Source: DATGEP01 sp035310125
Lineage (GTDB): Bacteria; Chloroflexota; Ktedonobacteria; Ktedonobacterales; JADMIN01
Length of the DNA stretch: 60,974 bases
NCBI GenBank assembly: GCA_035310125.1
Contig: DATGEP010000161.1
Span: 1 to 60,974 of the forward strand
Direction: 5' to 3'
Shown here: positions 25,889-35,588 of the stretch, piece after piece
Layout: each line of letters starts with the position of its first letter
How positions within the stretch are numbered: position 1 is the first letter of the stretch
Translations under genes and position numbers: made by a program
Notes under the pieces: model-generated
Database searches by the model: none
What the model saw: only the letters and a program-made list of their open reading frames with translations
What the model was told of the DNA's origin: nothing

Positions 25889-26785
25889 TCAGGGTTCGGC
25901 GTGTATCTCTACACCGCACCGTGCCAGCAGCGCGGTGCACTGCCGCGCCTCGTAGGGGATGGGGTAGCGCTGGCGTGGCCCATGTGAATCTGAGCCGGCG
26001 CTTACGAGTAGCCCGCGCTTCCGCGTCAGCGCTTCGTACGCGGCTACCTGCGCGGCGGTGTGCATGGGATAGTAGACCTCGATACCGTCTAGCGGCACTT
26101 CGGCAAGTACTGCCTCGATCAGATCCGGGTCGTAGCGCTGGATCTCGCCACCGCCACGCCCCGGATGCGCCAGCACCGCGACTCCGCCGCTGGCATGCGC
26201 CGCAGCGACGGCCTCCGCGAGCGGGGCTGTCACCTGCATGTAGCCTGCCTCGCGTATGCGCGTCATCGCGTGCCGAATGTCAGCAATATAGCCATGCTCT
26301 ACAAGTAGGCGCGCGTTGTCAATCGGGCGCGTCACCTGGCCGTCCGAGTCCGCCTCCGCATCAGAGGAAGCGACGCTACGGCGGGAACCCTGCTCTGCCA
26401 GCGTCTGCTTCGCGCGCGGGAACGTATGCCCCTGGCGCACCAGCTCGTCATACACCGCCCGCGTATTGGCGCGCTGGCCCTGCTCGATCGTTCGCGCCAC
26501 GTCCGCCAGCGCCGTGCCCACAAAGCGCTGAGCGTAGCAGAGCAGATGCGCCGGGCGCTCGTGCCAGCTTGTGGTAATCTCTGTGGCCGCGATGATGTGC
26601 ACGCCCCGTGCAGCCCCAATCGCGCGCAGCTCTTCAATGTGCGCCAGCGTGTCGTGATCGGTCACCGCCGCCACGCGAAACAAGTGCGCCGCGAGGTAGT
26701 CCATCAACTCTTGTGGCTGCCAGTGCCCATCGCTATAGACCGTGTGCAGCTGCAAATCAATGTGTGCGTTCGCCGGAACGATCAA
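25889..26785 (-). CDS. PHP-domain metal-dependent phosphoesterase
   Basis: 298 residues. PHP metal-site motifs: DLQLHTVYSDG, VTDHDTL, ATEIT, VLAHPGRGG, and AGSDSHG. Such stand-alone proteins resemble RNase AM/3',5'-nucleotide bisphosphate phosphatase. A short Ser/Asp/Glu-rich insert follows about residue 145. The start is a TTG at 26785 overlapping the glycosyltransferase stop (TTGA), with AGGAG 7 bases upstream; the frame reaching 27085 lies inside that gene. The last gene of the exopolysaccharide operon; a tyrosine-phosphatase role as in CpsB is possible in such a cluster, but the sequence alone does not show it. Confidence 0.88.
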   Translation of the reverse strand: MIVPANAHIDLQLHTVYSDGHWQPQELMDYLAAHLFRVAAVTDHDTLAHIEELRAIGAARGVHIIAATEITTSWHERPAHLLCYAQRFVGTALADVARTIEQGQRANTRAVYDELVRQGHTFPRAKQTLAEQGSRRSVASSDAEADSDGQVTRPIDNARLLVEHGYIADIRHAMTRIREAGYMQVTAPLAEAVAAAHASGGVAVLAHPGRGGGEIQRYDPDLIEAVLAEVPLDGIEVYYPMHTAAQVAAYEALTRKRGLLVSAGSDSHGPRQRYPIPYEARQCTALLARCGVEIHAEP

Positions 26786-27906
26786 TTGGCCACTCCTTGC
26801 GGCACCATCATTGCCTGCTGGTATACGGCTCCCATCTTGCGTGCCACCTGCTCTTGCGTGTACTGCGCCAGCACCCGCTCGCGTCCCGCGTGCGCCAGCC
26901 GCGTCCATGTCGCTGGATCTTCGTAGAGGCGAGCCAGCGCCGCTCGCAGCGCGTCCACGTTGCCCTCCGGCGTGATAATGCCCGCGTCGCCAACAACATG
27001 CGGAATCTCGCCCGAATCCGAACCGACCACCGGCACTCCGCATGCCATCGCCTCGATCAGCACTCGTCCGAACTGCTCCATCCAATTCGGCTGGGTCAGG
27101 GATGGTAACGCCAGGACATCCATGCCGGCCAGCACCCGCGGCACCTCCGTCGTCGCCACGGCTGGCGCGAACTCCACGCGCTCCGCCACGCCGCGCTCCT
27201 GGGCAAGCCGGCGCAGCGCCGCTTCGTCGGGGCCGCTGCCCACCAGACGCAGCTGGCAGCGCGCGGGCAGGCCCGCCAGTGCCTCGATCAGAACGCCGAG
27301 CCCTTTGTACATGACGAGGCGACCGAGATATCCGACTACGAATGTCTCGCGCGGCTGAGCGCGCGACTCCGGCACATACAGGGCCGGATCAACGCCGTAG
27401 ACGGGGAAAACCGAGAGCGGCCCGCGGTAGCCCTTCTGCCGCAGCACCTTCCCGGCGGCATCATTGCACGCTACGATGTGCGCGGTATGCCGATAGTTGT
27501 ATTGCTCCAGCAGCGAATACGGTGGCGGGTAGTTTCGCAGCAGGTTCTGCAGCGCGATGAAGATCGTCCGCGCGCCAAGCCTCTCTGCGGCGCGCTGCGC
27601 CTGAGCGGCGGCGGGGTTGTAGGGCTCCTCGTCAATGTGGACCAGATCAGGCGCAAACTCCCTCAACACCTGTCGCAGCCCCCGATACACATAGAAGTGG
27701 TAGCGTCCATTGAAGAGCACCGGCAGCTCCCGCACCGTGTATCCAGTGGTAAAGCGCCGCACGAACGGCAGCACCCGCCCATCATCTGAATGCCACTCTG
27801 GCGGCGTAATCAGCGTAAGCTCCATGCCCGGCTGGCTGGCGATAAGCTCGAGCTGGCGCTGCGCGGCGTCGAAGACGAATGTCTTGGAGATGACAGCGAC
27901 GCGCAT
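26782..27906 (-). CDS. GT4-family glycosyltransferase
   Basis: 374 residues, GT-B fold. N-terminus RVAVISKTFVFDAAQRQLE, acceptor domain with HIDEEPYNPAAA, donor domain VGYLGRLVMYKGLGVLIEAL, and the nucleotide-sugar Glu region LPSLTQPNWMEQFGRVLIEA followed by GVPVVGSDSGEIPHVV. Donor and acceptor unknown. It ends 4 bases into the PHP gene and starts 2 bases after the previous glycosyltransferase, consistent with one operon. Confidence 0.9.
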   Translation of the reverse strand: MRVAVISKTFVFDAAQRQLELIASQPGMELTLITPPEWHSDDGRVLPFVRRFTTGYTVRELPVLFNGRYHFYVYRGLRQVLREFAPDLVHIDEEPYNPAAAQAQRAAERLGARTIFIALQNLLRNYPPPYSLLEQYNYRHTAHIVACNDAAGKVLRQKGYRGPLSVFPVYGVDPALYVPESRAQPRETFVVGYLGRLVMYKGLGVLIEALAGLPARCQLRLVGSGPDEAALRRLAQERGVAERVEFAPAVATTEVPRVLAGMDVLALPSLTQPNWMEQFGRVLIEAMACGVPVVGSDSGEIPHVVGDAGIITPEGNVDALRAALARLYEDPATWTRLAHAGRERVLAQYTQEQVARKMGAVYQQAMMVPQGVAN

Positions 27907-27908
27907 GG

Positions 27909-29075
27909 CTACTCTCTCCTCGTCCCGGCCACCTCAGCGTAGAGCGCGCTGGTCTCTACCGCGACGCGGTCCCACCCGAATAGCTTCACGCGAGCCAGTC
28001 CGCGGGCTCCAAGATCCTCGCGCAGCTTCTGCGAGGTCAGCACGCGCTTGATCGCTCCACCAAACGCGTCCGGATCTTCAGGATTTACCAGGATTCCCGC
28101 GCTACCCACCACCTCTGGCAATGACGTGCGATCCGAGCAGACCACCGGGGCGCCGCAGGCCATCGCCTCAAGGGGCGTCAGCCCGAAGCCTTCGTAGACT
28201 GATGCGAAGGCAAAACACGTGGCCGCGCTGTAGACGACTGGCAGGTCTTCCTCATCAATGGGCGCGCACACCACGTTGTCGGCAATGCCAAACGTCGTCG
28301 TTAGCGGGCGCCAATCGGGAAAGAGCGGGCTGCTCCCCAGCCGCTCCGGGTCGCCGGCGATAAAGAGCTGAAGGTAAGGATCGCCCATTTCGTGAAAGAC
28401 CGCCGCAAACGCACCCACGAGGCCGGCGATGTTCTTGCGCTGATCCACTCCACCGACATTCAGCACAAATCGTTCGCCCAACCCGTATTTCGCGCGTACC
28501 GCGGCCAGCCGATCGGGATCAGTCACCCGGTGGTACTGCATGACGGGCGCCTCGCGAATCACTCGCACCCGCTCCTCCGGCAGTCCCAGCGTCTCGATGA
28601 TATCGCGCTTGCAGTGCTCCGAGACGGCCACCACCATCGTCGCGCGCTTCGCCGCCCGTGCCACAAGCCGCGTATAGGCCTGCACCGCTGGCGACGCACG
28701 ATACGCCGGCAGCCGCAGACTTATGACATCGTGAATGGTCACAATTGTGGGGATGGCATAGGTTCGCAGCGGTGGGGCGAAGTGTGGCACATGCATGATA
28801 GTCGCATCGGCGCGTTTTGCGGCCTGTGGGAACGTTCGCTGCTCCCACCACACCTTCTCGATGTTCTCACCGCCTCGACTCACCTGGCCAGCGGGCGCCA
28901 CCTCCCACTTGAACGTCGAGGGCGTATCTGGCGTCTCGCGTGGATCGCGCGGACTCAGCACCAGATATTCCGTCATGCCGTCCACGCGGCCAAGCGACTG
29001 CAACAAATTGTAAACATAGCGCCCCGTACCTGTGTGAGGCTCCTGGAGGAATTGGGCGTTGAAGGCCACTCGCAT
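27909..29075 (-). CDS. GT4-family glycosyltransferase
   Basis: 388 residues. Seen: GTGRYVYNLLQSLGR near the N-terminus, TIHDVISLRLPAY, VSEHCKRDI, the donor domain VLNVGGVDQRKNIAGLV, and FASVYEGFGLTPLEAMACG with PVVCSDRTSLPEV. It resembles the glycosyltransferase at 4956-6092 in overall design but is clearly distinct. Together with the neighbouring one it probably builds the repeat unit of an exported polysaccharide. Confidence 0.92.
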   Translation of the reverse strand: MRVAFNAQFLQEPHTGTGRYVYNLLQSLGRVDGMTEYLVLSPRDPRETPDTPSTFKWEVAPAGQVSRGGENIEKVWWEQRTFPQAAKRADATIMHVPHFAPPLRTYAIPTIVTIHDVISLRLPAYRASPAVQAYTRLVARAAKRATMVVAVSEHCKRDIIETLGLPEERVRVIREAPVMQYHRVTDPDRLAAVRAKYGLGERFVLNVGGVDQRKNIAGLVGAFAAVFHEMGDPYLQLFIAGDPERLGSSPLFPDWRPLTTTFGIADNVVCAPIDEEDLPVVYSAATCFAFASVYEGFGLTPLEAMACGAPVVCSDRTSLPEVVGSAGILVNPEDPDAFGGAIKRVLTSQKLREDLGARGLARVKLFGWDRVAVETSALYAEVAGTRRE

Positions 29076-29150
29076 GCGATGATAACCAACTTTACACGAT
29101 GCGACTGAGGGAGAGGTCCACCTCGAACCAGATCAGCATAGCACAACTGC

Positions 29151-30719
29151 TTACCCTGTGGGCAGCTTCTGGACCTTTAGCGCGAGGAGGCAACCGATGC
29201 ACAGCGCTACCTGCAGCTCTATAGCATGCACGAACAGATCGTCTGTTAGGTTGTGGATCGTCAGCGCCACCAACACCGCGAAAAGGCCGAGCGCCAGCGC
29301 ACGCGCTGGCGCTCGCGCGAGCACCGCGGTATGGGCCACGCACCAGCCGAGATACAGCGTCACCACAGTGAATGCCAGGAAAGTCAGCAATCCCAGCGCG
29401 CCCGTTTCCGCCGCCACGTTGATGTAATAGTTGTGAGCGTGTCCCAGCGGTTCCGGCCAGTCCGCCGCCGCGAACCGCGCATAGGCGGCGTTATAGTTGC
29501 CAGCGCCTACTCCCAAGATCGGATGCGCGGCGAACATTCGTAACCCCGCCACCCAGTGTGCCAGCCGCTCGGCCGTCGAGTAGTTGGCCGGCGTCACCTG
29601 GCCGCTATGCAAGACATCATTTACCCGGAACTGTCGCAGCACGGCATCTTCGATACGAACGGGAATGATATGCGTGACCCAGGCCACTATCGCGGCTGGC
29701 ACTCCGATGAGCAACGTCCATCCCGCCAGCCGCTCCCGGTGCCAACCCACCACTGCCAGCGTCACCACCGCCGCGCTGAGCCCCAACAACCCACCGCGCG
29801 AGTCTGCCAGCGCCTGCGCGCCGAGCAACAGCACGCTTGCGGCGCCGGCCACCCAGCGTTCCCGCGCGTCGTCGCCGAATACCACGAGAGCCAGCGCCAG
29901 CGGCAGCGACAGATTCAGATAGCCGGCGAATGGGTTTGGCTGGGCGAACGTCCCGAAGACACGGATGCTCGCGCCGCCGGGACCGAGGTCGCCGGTCGCC
30001 ACCACCCATTGTGCGTAGCCGAGCAGCGCCTGTGCCACACCAGCCCCAATCATTGCCCACGCGATCAGCCGGAGCCGCCCCGACCGCCGCGCCAGCCAGA
30101 GCGTCGCCGCCGTCACCGCCAGCACCTCGCTCCACTTCACGATTTCCTTGAGCGTTCCCGCTCGGCTCGTGGCGACGACCAGCGAAAGGCATACCACTGT
30201 GAGGTAGGCCACCAGCGCCACAAACACCCATGCCGCCAGCCGCTTTTCATGCCACAGCCGCCGCACCGCGGTTGCGGCCGATGCCAGCACCTTTCTTTGC
30301 CGCGAATGTGACGTAGATACTGGCGAGTCGGGCTTATCGAGTCCTGGCGCACGTTGCGCGCGCCGCCCTTTCAATGTGGAAAGCGCCCAATCGCCGGGGG
30401 AATATGGCCGGTCTGCTGAGGCTCCCCACGGAGGAGCGGGGCGGGGCGCGAGCACACCTAACACGAGCGCCAGCACGAGCACATCCGTCGGTCCCACGTG
30501 GATTCCGTGCGCGTCAAGTGAGACAAGCGACCCAAAGGCGACCGCGAACGGTAACAACAACAATGGCGCGAGCGGCTCTAACACACCGGCAGTGAGCGCC
30601 AGCACCCCGAAGACGATCCAGCCAGCGAGCGCCGGGCGCGCCAGCACGAGCACGCCAGCGCACACGGCAAGCGCACCCCCCACCGGCACCCAGCGCGGCG
30701 CCGCCCGGTTGGTAACCAT
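29151..30719 (-). CDS. O-antigen ligase/Wzy-like polysaccharide polymerase
   Basis: About 522 residues and 11-13 membrane helices. The Wzy_C-type periplasmic loop is visible near the C-terminal third: AAHPILGVGAGNYNAAY followed by HAHNYYINVAAETGALG. This is the pattern of O-antigen ligases and Wzy polymerases. Its substrate is presumably the polysaccharide or oligosaccharide made by the flanking glycosyltransferases. The ATG at 30719 is 5 bases past the end of the epimerase gene; the frame is open to 30950, so a GTG start overlapping that gene at 30749 cannot be excluded. No clear RBS. Confidence 0.85.
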   Translation of the reverse strand: MVTNRAAPRWVPVGGALAVCAGVLVLARPALAGWIVFGVLALTAGVLEPLAPLLLLPFAVAFGSLVSLDAHGIHVGPTDVLVLALVLGVLAPRPAPPWGASADRPYSPGDWALSTLKGRRAQRAPGLDKPDSPVSTSHSRQRKVLASAATAVRRLWHEKRLAAWVFVALVAYLTVVCLSLVVATSRAGTLKEIVKWSEVLAVTAATLWLARRSGRLRLIAWAMIGAGVAQALLGYAQWVVATGDLGPGGASIRVFGTFAQPNPFAGYLNLSLPLALALVVFGDDARERWVAGAASVLLLGAQALADSRGGLLGLSAAVVTLAVVGWHRERLAGWTLLIGVPAAIVAWVTHIIPVRIEDAVLRQFRVNDVLHSGQVTPANYSTAERLAHWVAGLRMFAAHPILGVGAGNYNAAYARFAAADWPEPLGHAHNYYINVAAETGALGLLTFLAFTVVTLYLGWCVAHTAVLARAPARALALGLFAVLVALTIHNLTDDLFVHAIELQVALCIGCLLALKVQKLPTG

Positions 30720-30724
30720 CCTTG

Positions 30725-31690
30725 CTAGTTGCTGGTCAGCGAAAGACACGAGGCCGCCTGCTCCAACTCTGCGCGGAACCATTCGATGGTGCGCCGCAAA
30801 CCTGCCTCCGGACTCACTCTGGGGTGCCATCCCAGCGCGCGCTCCGCTTTCTCGATGTTCGGGCGGCGCCGCTCGGGATCGTCCGCGCGCTTCTCCTCGA
30901 AGACAATCGCGGAAGTGGACTCGCAGAGGCGCATGATGAGGTGTGCCCACTCCAACACGGTGTGTTCCTCGGGATTGCCGAGATTATATATCTCGCCCGC
31001 CGTGCCTGTTGTGAACATCGCTCGTAGAAGTCCGTCCACCAGATCGTCCACATAGCAAATGCTGCGCGTTTGTGCGCCAGTCCCGTGGATGGATATCGGC
31101 GCATTTGCCAGTGCCTGAGTGATGAAGTTTGGGATCATGCGCCCATCATTGAGCTGACTGTTCGGCCCATAGGTGTTGAAGATGCGCACGATGCGCGCGT
31201 CGGTGCCGTACTGCCGGTGAAATTCCGCCGTAATGGTCTCGCCCAGGCGTTTGCTCTCGTCGTAGCACGCTCGCGGTCCGACCGGATTCACGTTGCCGTG
31301 ATACTCCTCCACCTGCGGATGCACATCTGGGTCGCCGTATGCCTCGGAGGTCGAAGCCATGAGAAACATCGCATTCTTGCGCTGCGCCAGCTCTAGCATT
31401 CGCATCGTCCCTTCGCTATTGACGCGAATCGTCTCGAAGGGATGCTCCCAGTACCCTACCGGGCTCGCGGGACTTGCCAGGTGGAAGATCGCGTCCACAG
31501 GTAGATCCAATGGCTCTACTACGTCGTGAAGATGGAAGGTAAAACCGTTTGTGGCACGCAGTGGCGCGATATTCCGTTCAGCCCCCGTCACCAGATTGTC
31601 TACACAGTGCACGCGATGCCCCATATTGAGTAACTGCGCGCATAAGTGAGAGCCGACGAATCCCGCTCCCCCGGATACCAGCACGTCCAA
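30725..31690 (-). CDS. UDP-glucuronate decarboxylase (UDP-xylose synthase), extended SDR
   Basis: 321 residues. NAD-binding SGGAGFVGSHL at residue 7, HLASPASP, the active-site Tyr/Lys region with GPRACYDESKR (a hallmark of UDP-xylose synthases), VRIFNTYGPNSQLNDGRMI, and RSICYVDDLVDGL. Converts UDP-glucuronate to UDP-xylose via a 4-keto intermediate. TTG 31690 is chosen as start because GGAGG lies 7 bases upstream and it begins directly before the Rossmann strand; the frame extends to 31834 but crosses the promoter. First gene of the exopolysaccharide operon; it feeds a xylose donor to the glycosyltransferases. Confidence 0.9.
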   Translation of the reverse strand: MDVLVSGGAGFVGSHLCAQLLNMGHRVHCVDNLVTGAERNIAPLRATNGFTFHLHDVVEPLDLPVDAIFHLASPASPVGYWEHPFETIRVNSEGTMRMLELAQRKNAMFLMASTSEAYGDPDVHPQVEEYHGNVNPVGPRACYDESKRLGETITAEFHRQYGTDARIVRIFNTYGPNSQLNDGRMIPNFITQALANAPISIHGTGAQTRSICYVDDLVDGLLRAMFTTGTAGEIYNLGNPEEHTVLEWAHLIMRLCESTSAIVFEEKRADDPERRRPNIEKAERALGWHPRVSPEAGLRRTIEWFRAELEQAASCLSLTSN

Positions 31691-31771
31691 CGCCAAACCT
31701 CCAAGCCATCGGGCGCCGTATAACGACCTCATAACGACCCATATTAAGCTCAAGACTATTACACACACTCG

Positions 31772-31800
31772 ATTGTAGCCAGACACCTGCGCAACCGCAA
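31772..31800 (-). promoter_or_regulatory. Sigma-70/sigma-A-type promoter of the exopolysaccharide operon
   Basis: Reading the minus strand: -35 TTGCGG (31800-31795), a 17-base spacer, -10 TACAAT (31777-31772). The predicted start is near 31765, giving a leader of about 75 bases to the TTG start of the UDP-xylose synthase gene. Confidence 0.65.
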
Positions 31801-32476
31801 TATGCTGCCGTTGTGCTTTCTCCACTCGGCTCAATCAAAGTGGTAAAGTCTCGCCCATGCTTACAAGTATAACGAACGGCACCTCCTTCCCGCGTGCTGC
31901 CCCATATTCTCCCCCATCGCTGCCCATGCTCACTACTGCGAAACGAGACCACAGGCGCTCGCGGAGGCCATTGGGGCGGTGGTCGTCGGGATGAGTTTGC
32001 GGCGGTACGGCGAGATTCGGTTCGTTCCCATCTGATACCGCGTTTGACGGAATGGTGAGAGCATCACCAGGGCTTCAGCCCGCATCCCGTCTCGTGTACC
32101 AGCCATTGAGGGCCGCGAGCGTCCGCACGTGGTGTCTCGTTCGTTTATGAATACATGCGGTGCTCGCGAATTCGTGAGCCGGCGCCAATAGTACTCCTGG
32201 CGTAGCGAGCGGCATTCGTGCCTTCGTCATGATATGCTGCCGAGGCAGTAGACTGGCGCTGCTTGGTTCAAGGCATTCTCATATGAGAGTTCCTTCAACG
32301 GCAGGTCGCTTGCACGAAACTTTCGCCATCGCTCGCACGTCTTATCGCAGTGGAAGGCGCCACCCGCGTCCCTTTCTTTGATCGCAGGGTGGCTGGCACA
32401 AGGTATTATTTCGACACGCGTACGCACCGTTGCGCCTGGACGCACAGATTTGGCATGTCGGCTGGAGGCAGCATTC
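31801..32476. other. 676-base gap upstream of the PBP gene
   Basis: No gene with a start and RBS was found. A frame without ATG ending near 32033 translates at its end as GAVVVGMSLRRYGEIRFVPI; this looks like a real protein end and may be the remnant of a decayed gene, though chance cannot be excluded. The promoter of the PBP gene should be here, but no good candidate was found. Confidence 0.4.
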
Positions 32477-35338
32477 GTGGATACCACAGGAAATACTCCA
32501 TTCCCAAGCGGGAACGACGCGGAAGACTACGCCGAGCGTGAACAACCTGAGCAGGGTGAATCCGCCTCGCCGGAATCCGAGGGGACCACCATTGGTGCGC
32601 CTCCATCCGAGGCTGATGCCGATACCCCGCCAGCCGGCGCAGGGATCGCCGAGTCGCCGGACATTGTAGACGTGCCCACACGTGCGCAGCCCGCGGTCGG
32701 GCAGGTGGCGGAAATGCCTGCCACCCCGCCCGTCGAAAGCTATGACGCGGACGGCGTAGACGCAAGCATATCATCAGACAGCGTAGACTCAGGATCTGTG
32801 GCGGAGCCTGACGATACGCTACCAATCGGTCCGTCTGCCGCATTGAACGGCGCCAGGCCGGCGCCCGCGCAGTCGGAAGACGAACCCATCGCGGACTGGC
32901 CCGCGTTTGCCCCGCCGTCGGTTCCACTCCGGGACCCGCGCACGCGTGCCGTGGAGCGTCGCTGGAGCCGCCGCCGCCGCCGCTATACGCTCTACGTCCG
33001 CCGCACGTCGCGCGCTCGCCAGGCCCACCGGTCTCGATCGCTCACCCGCGCCGCCTGGATAACCGTTATCGCGATGGGTCTCGTCATCTTTTCGATCGTT
33101 GGGGGCTCCGCCGCTGCCGCCGCCTCCTACTACAATTCCGAGGTGAACCTGCTCCATGGTTTGCAGCGCGGTATCGCCGCCAAGGACAGTGTGCGCATTT
33201 TCGACGATAAAGGGGTGCTGCTGTACCAATTCAATCAGGATGGCGCGCAGCACAGCATCGCGCTCGCGCAGATTCCTGTGGATGTGGTCAATGCTACGGT
33301 TGCCATCGAGGACCACGATTTTTGGGTCAACAACGGGGTTGATTTCACCTCGATCGTTCGCGCCGCTTCCGACGACCTGAAAACGCATAAGATCAGTCAG
33401 GGTGGCAGCACGATCACGCAGCAGCTTATCAAAGAGCAGATCCTTGGCGGCAACGTGAATTTTCAGCGCAAGCTGAACGAGGCCATTTTGTCCATTGGCA
33501 TCACCGAATCTGGCACCTATAGTAAGAGCCAGATTATGCAAATGTACCTCGACTCCATCCCGTACAGCCCCACCGCCTACGGAATTGACGCCGCCGCCCA
33601 GGAATACTTTGGCTACAAAGACGATCTCGCCACGGGCGAGACCGCCGCGCAGCACCTTGATCTGGCGCAGGCTTCGATGCTCGCAGGCATCCCCCAAAAT
33701 CCGAACCTGAATGATCCTTTGCTGCACCCAGAATCCGGGCACCATCGTCAGGGCGACGTGCTCAAGGCTATGGTGCAGTACGGCTACATTACTTCAGCCC
33801 AGGCCAACGCCGCCTGGCAGGAATCGCTGCAGCCGCACTTCTACCACCACACCACGACCGAGCAGAACCTCGCGCCGCACTTCGTCTACTACGTCATCAA
33901 CCAGATCCAGCAGATGATTGACACCGGCCAGCTCCACCAGCTCGACCGCTCCGGCCTCAACATCTACACCACGCTCGACATGAGCTTACAGAATCAGGCT
34001 CAACAGGCGATGCGGGACCACCTGTATGGCAATGACCAGACAGGCTACTGCTGTGGTCTCATTCGCAATAGTAATGTGTCGAATGCCGCCGAGATCATAG
34101 CTGACCAGCACACCGGCGCCATCAAGGTGTATGTTGGCAGCATTGACTACTACAGCACCAAGATCAACGGCAAGTTCGACGTTGTTTCCGACGGGTACCG
34201 TGGCCCAGGCTCATCCTTCAAGCCATTCGTCTACGCGACAGCCATGGAAAAGGGCTGGTTCCCAGCTATAACCATCGGCGATATCCCTACCATCTTTTGG
34301 GACGCCGGATCTGGGACGCAGTATAAGCCGCTCGATTATGACACCACGCACATGAATGCCGAGGTGACGGCGCGGACGGCTCTCGACTGGTCACTCAACG
34401 TCCCGGCGATCAAGGCGATGCAGTATGCCGGCGTAGATAACGTAAAGACACAGGTCGCGCGCATGGGCATGACGAAGACCGTCGGAACCTGGGGGCTTTC
34501 TTCCGTGCTTGGCGCGATCCAGGTGACGCCGTTCGAGATGGCGCAAGCCTATACGGTCTTCGCCAACTATGGGCAATTCATACCACTGTACGCCATTGAC
34601 TCGATCACCGACAGCGCGGGTAACGTGCTCTTCAAATATGCCCCACCGCAACCGGTGCAGGTGATGGATCCGCGCATTGCTTTCATGATGACCAGCATCC
34701 TGAGCGACAACGCCTCGCGAGCTGGCGACTTCGGCCCGTGCGCCCCGCTGTATCTCGATGAATATCACGGTCCGGGAGTGTACCGTTACGGCACGACTGA
34801 AGGCGCGGGCGGTGCTACTGCCGAGTGTGGAGCTATCTTTGCGAATCACTTCCTATCGAGCCACGCCTGGCCCACTGCCGCCAAGACTGGCACAGGCCAG
34901 GACTTCAAGGATGACTGGACGGTCGGCTACACGATGGACTACACGGCGGCGGTCTGGGTAGGCAACAACAACGACACGCCGATGTACGGAATTGACGGCG
35001 TCACCGGCGCTGCGCCGATCTTCTACCAGAGCATGCTCTACGCCGAAGAGTCGCAGAATCTGGCCAAGCGACCATTCCCGGTACCGAATGGCGTCCATCA
35101 GGCGAAGTATTGCTCGAATAGTGTATGTACCACCGACTGGTTCCTGAATGGACCGATGCCGCCGAGCAACATCGGTGAAAATGGCACATCCATCCCCTGC
35201 GTCCAGGTGCTGAGTACAGGTGGTTGGAGCTACGGCCCGCCCTGCCAGATCAGCCTCATTGATAAAGTCGCCAAGAACAATGGTGCACCCCCGCCCGTAA
35301 CCATTAACGGCCAGCAATATATTGGCGGAGTATGGTGA
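32477..35338 (+). CDS. Class A penicillin-binding protein (GT51 plus transpeptidase)
   Basis: Bifunctional peptidoglycan synthase, 953 residues. Acidic Pro/Glu-rich N-terminal cytoplasmic region (to about residue 165), basic stretch, one helix (AWITVIAMGLVIFSIVGG), then GT51 with AIEDHDFWVNNGVD, GGSTITQQL, RKLNEAILSIGIT and MYLDSIPYSPTAYGIDAAA. The transpeptidase domain has SxxK in GPGSSFKPF, SxN in DWSLNVP, and AAKTGTGQ. GTG 32477 has GGAGG 8 bases upstream; ATG at 32378 is not supported. Both active sites look complete. Confidence 0.92.
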   Translation: MDTTGNTPFPSGNDAEDYAEREQPEQGESASPESEGTTIGAPPSEADADTPPAGAGIAESPDIVDVPTRAQPAVGQVAEMPATPPVESYDADGVDASISSDSVDSGSVAEPDDTLPIGPSAALNGARPAPAQSEDEPIADWPAFAPPSVPLRDPRTRAVERRWSRRRRRYTLYVRRTSRARQAHRSRSLTRAAWITVIAMGLVIFSIVGGSAAAAASYYNSEVNLLHGLQRGIAAKDSVRIFDDKGVLLYQFNQDGAQHSIALAQIPVDVVNATVAIEDHDFWVNNGVDFTSIVRAASDDLKTHKISQGGSTITQQLIKEQILGGNVNFQRKLNEAILSIGITESGTYSKSQIMQMYLDSIPYSPTAYGIDAAAQEYFGYKDDLATGETAAQHLDLAQASMLAGIPQNPNLNDPLLHPESGHHRQGDVLKAMVQYGYITSAQANAAWQESLQPHFYHHTTTEQNLAPHFVYYVINQIQQMIDTGQLHQLDRSGLNIYTTLDMSLQNQAQQAMRDHLYGNDQTGYCCGLIRNSNVSNAAEIIADQHTGAIKVYVGSIDYYSTKINGKFDVVSDGYRGPGSSFKPFVYATAMEKGWFPAITIGDIPTIFWDAGSGTQYKPLDYDTTHMNAEVTARTALDWSLNVPAIKAMQYAGVDNVKTQVARMGMTKTVGTWGLSSVLGAIQVTPFEMAQAYTVFANYGQFIPLYAIDSITDSAGNVLFKYAPPQPVQVMDPRIAFMMTSILSDNASRAGDFGPCAPLYLDEYHGPGVYRYGTTEGAGGATAECGAIFANHFLSSHAWPTAAKTGTGQDFKDDWTVGYTMDYTAAVWVGNNNDTPMYGIDGVTGAAPIFYQSMLYAEESQNLAKRPFPVPNGVHQAKYCSNSVCTTDWFLNGPMPPSNIGENGTSIPCVQVLSTGGWSYGPPCQISLIDKVAKNNGAPPPVTINGQQYIGGVW

Positions 35339-35363
35339 GTTCGCCGTAGCCAGACCGAACGAG

Positions 35364-35391
35364 CCGGCCAGCGTGGATGTGCGCTGGCCGG
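35364..35391. terminator. Hairpin downstream of the PBP gene
   Basis: Ten-base perfect stem CCGGCCAGCG/CGCTGGCCGG with an 8-base loop, 26 bases after the PBP stop. No T-tract follows, so termination strength is uncertain. The gap 35339-35588 to the convergent hydrolase gene shows nothing else. Confidence 0.55.
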
Positions 35392-35588
35392 TCGTCTATC
35401 AGCAGACGCGCCGGTGGCTGGCCGCGGGCTGCTTCGAGACGCTGGTCGAGGACCTGCGCCACTTCGTCATCTTCGCCTGCCTGATGCTCGCGCAGCTGCT
35501 GCATTGCATCGCAAGTCCCTAACAGGCTGTTAGAGCAGATACCTGTCAAGCTCGGCGGCATGGTACCAACACATCACCTGCACCAAGC

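Noticed and set aside
35322..35522. 66-codon frame after the PBP gene
   Set aside because: It overlaps the PBP stop, includes the hairpin and has no RBS or recognisable sequence.
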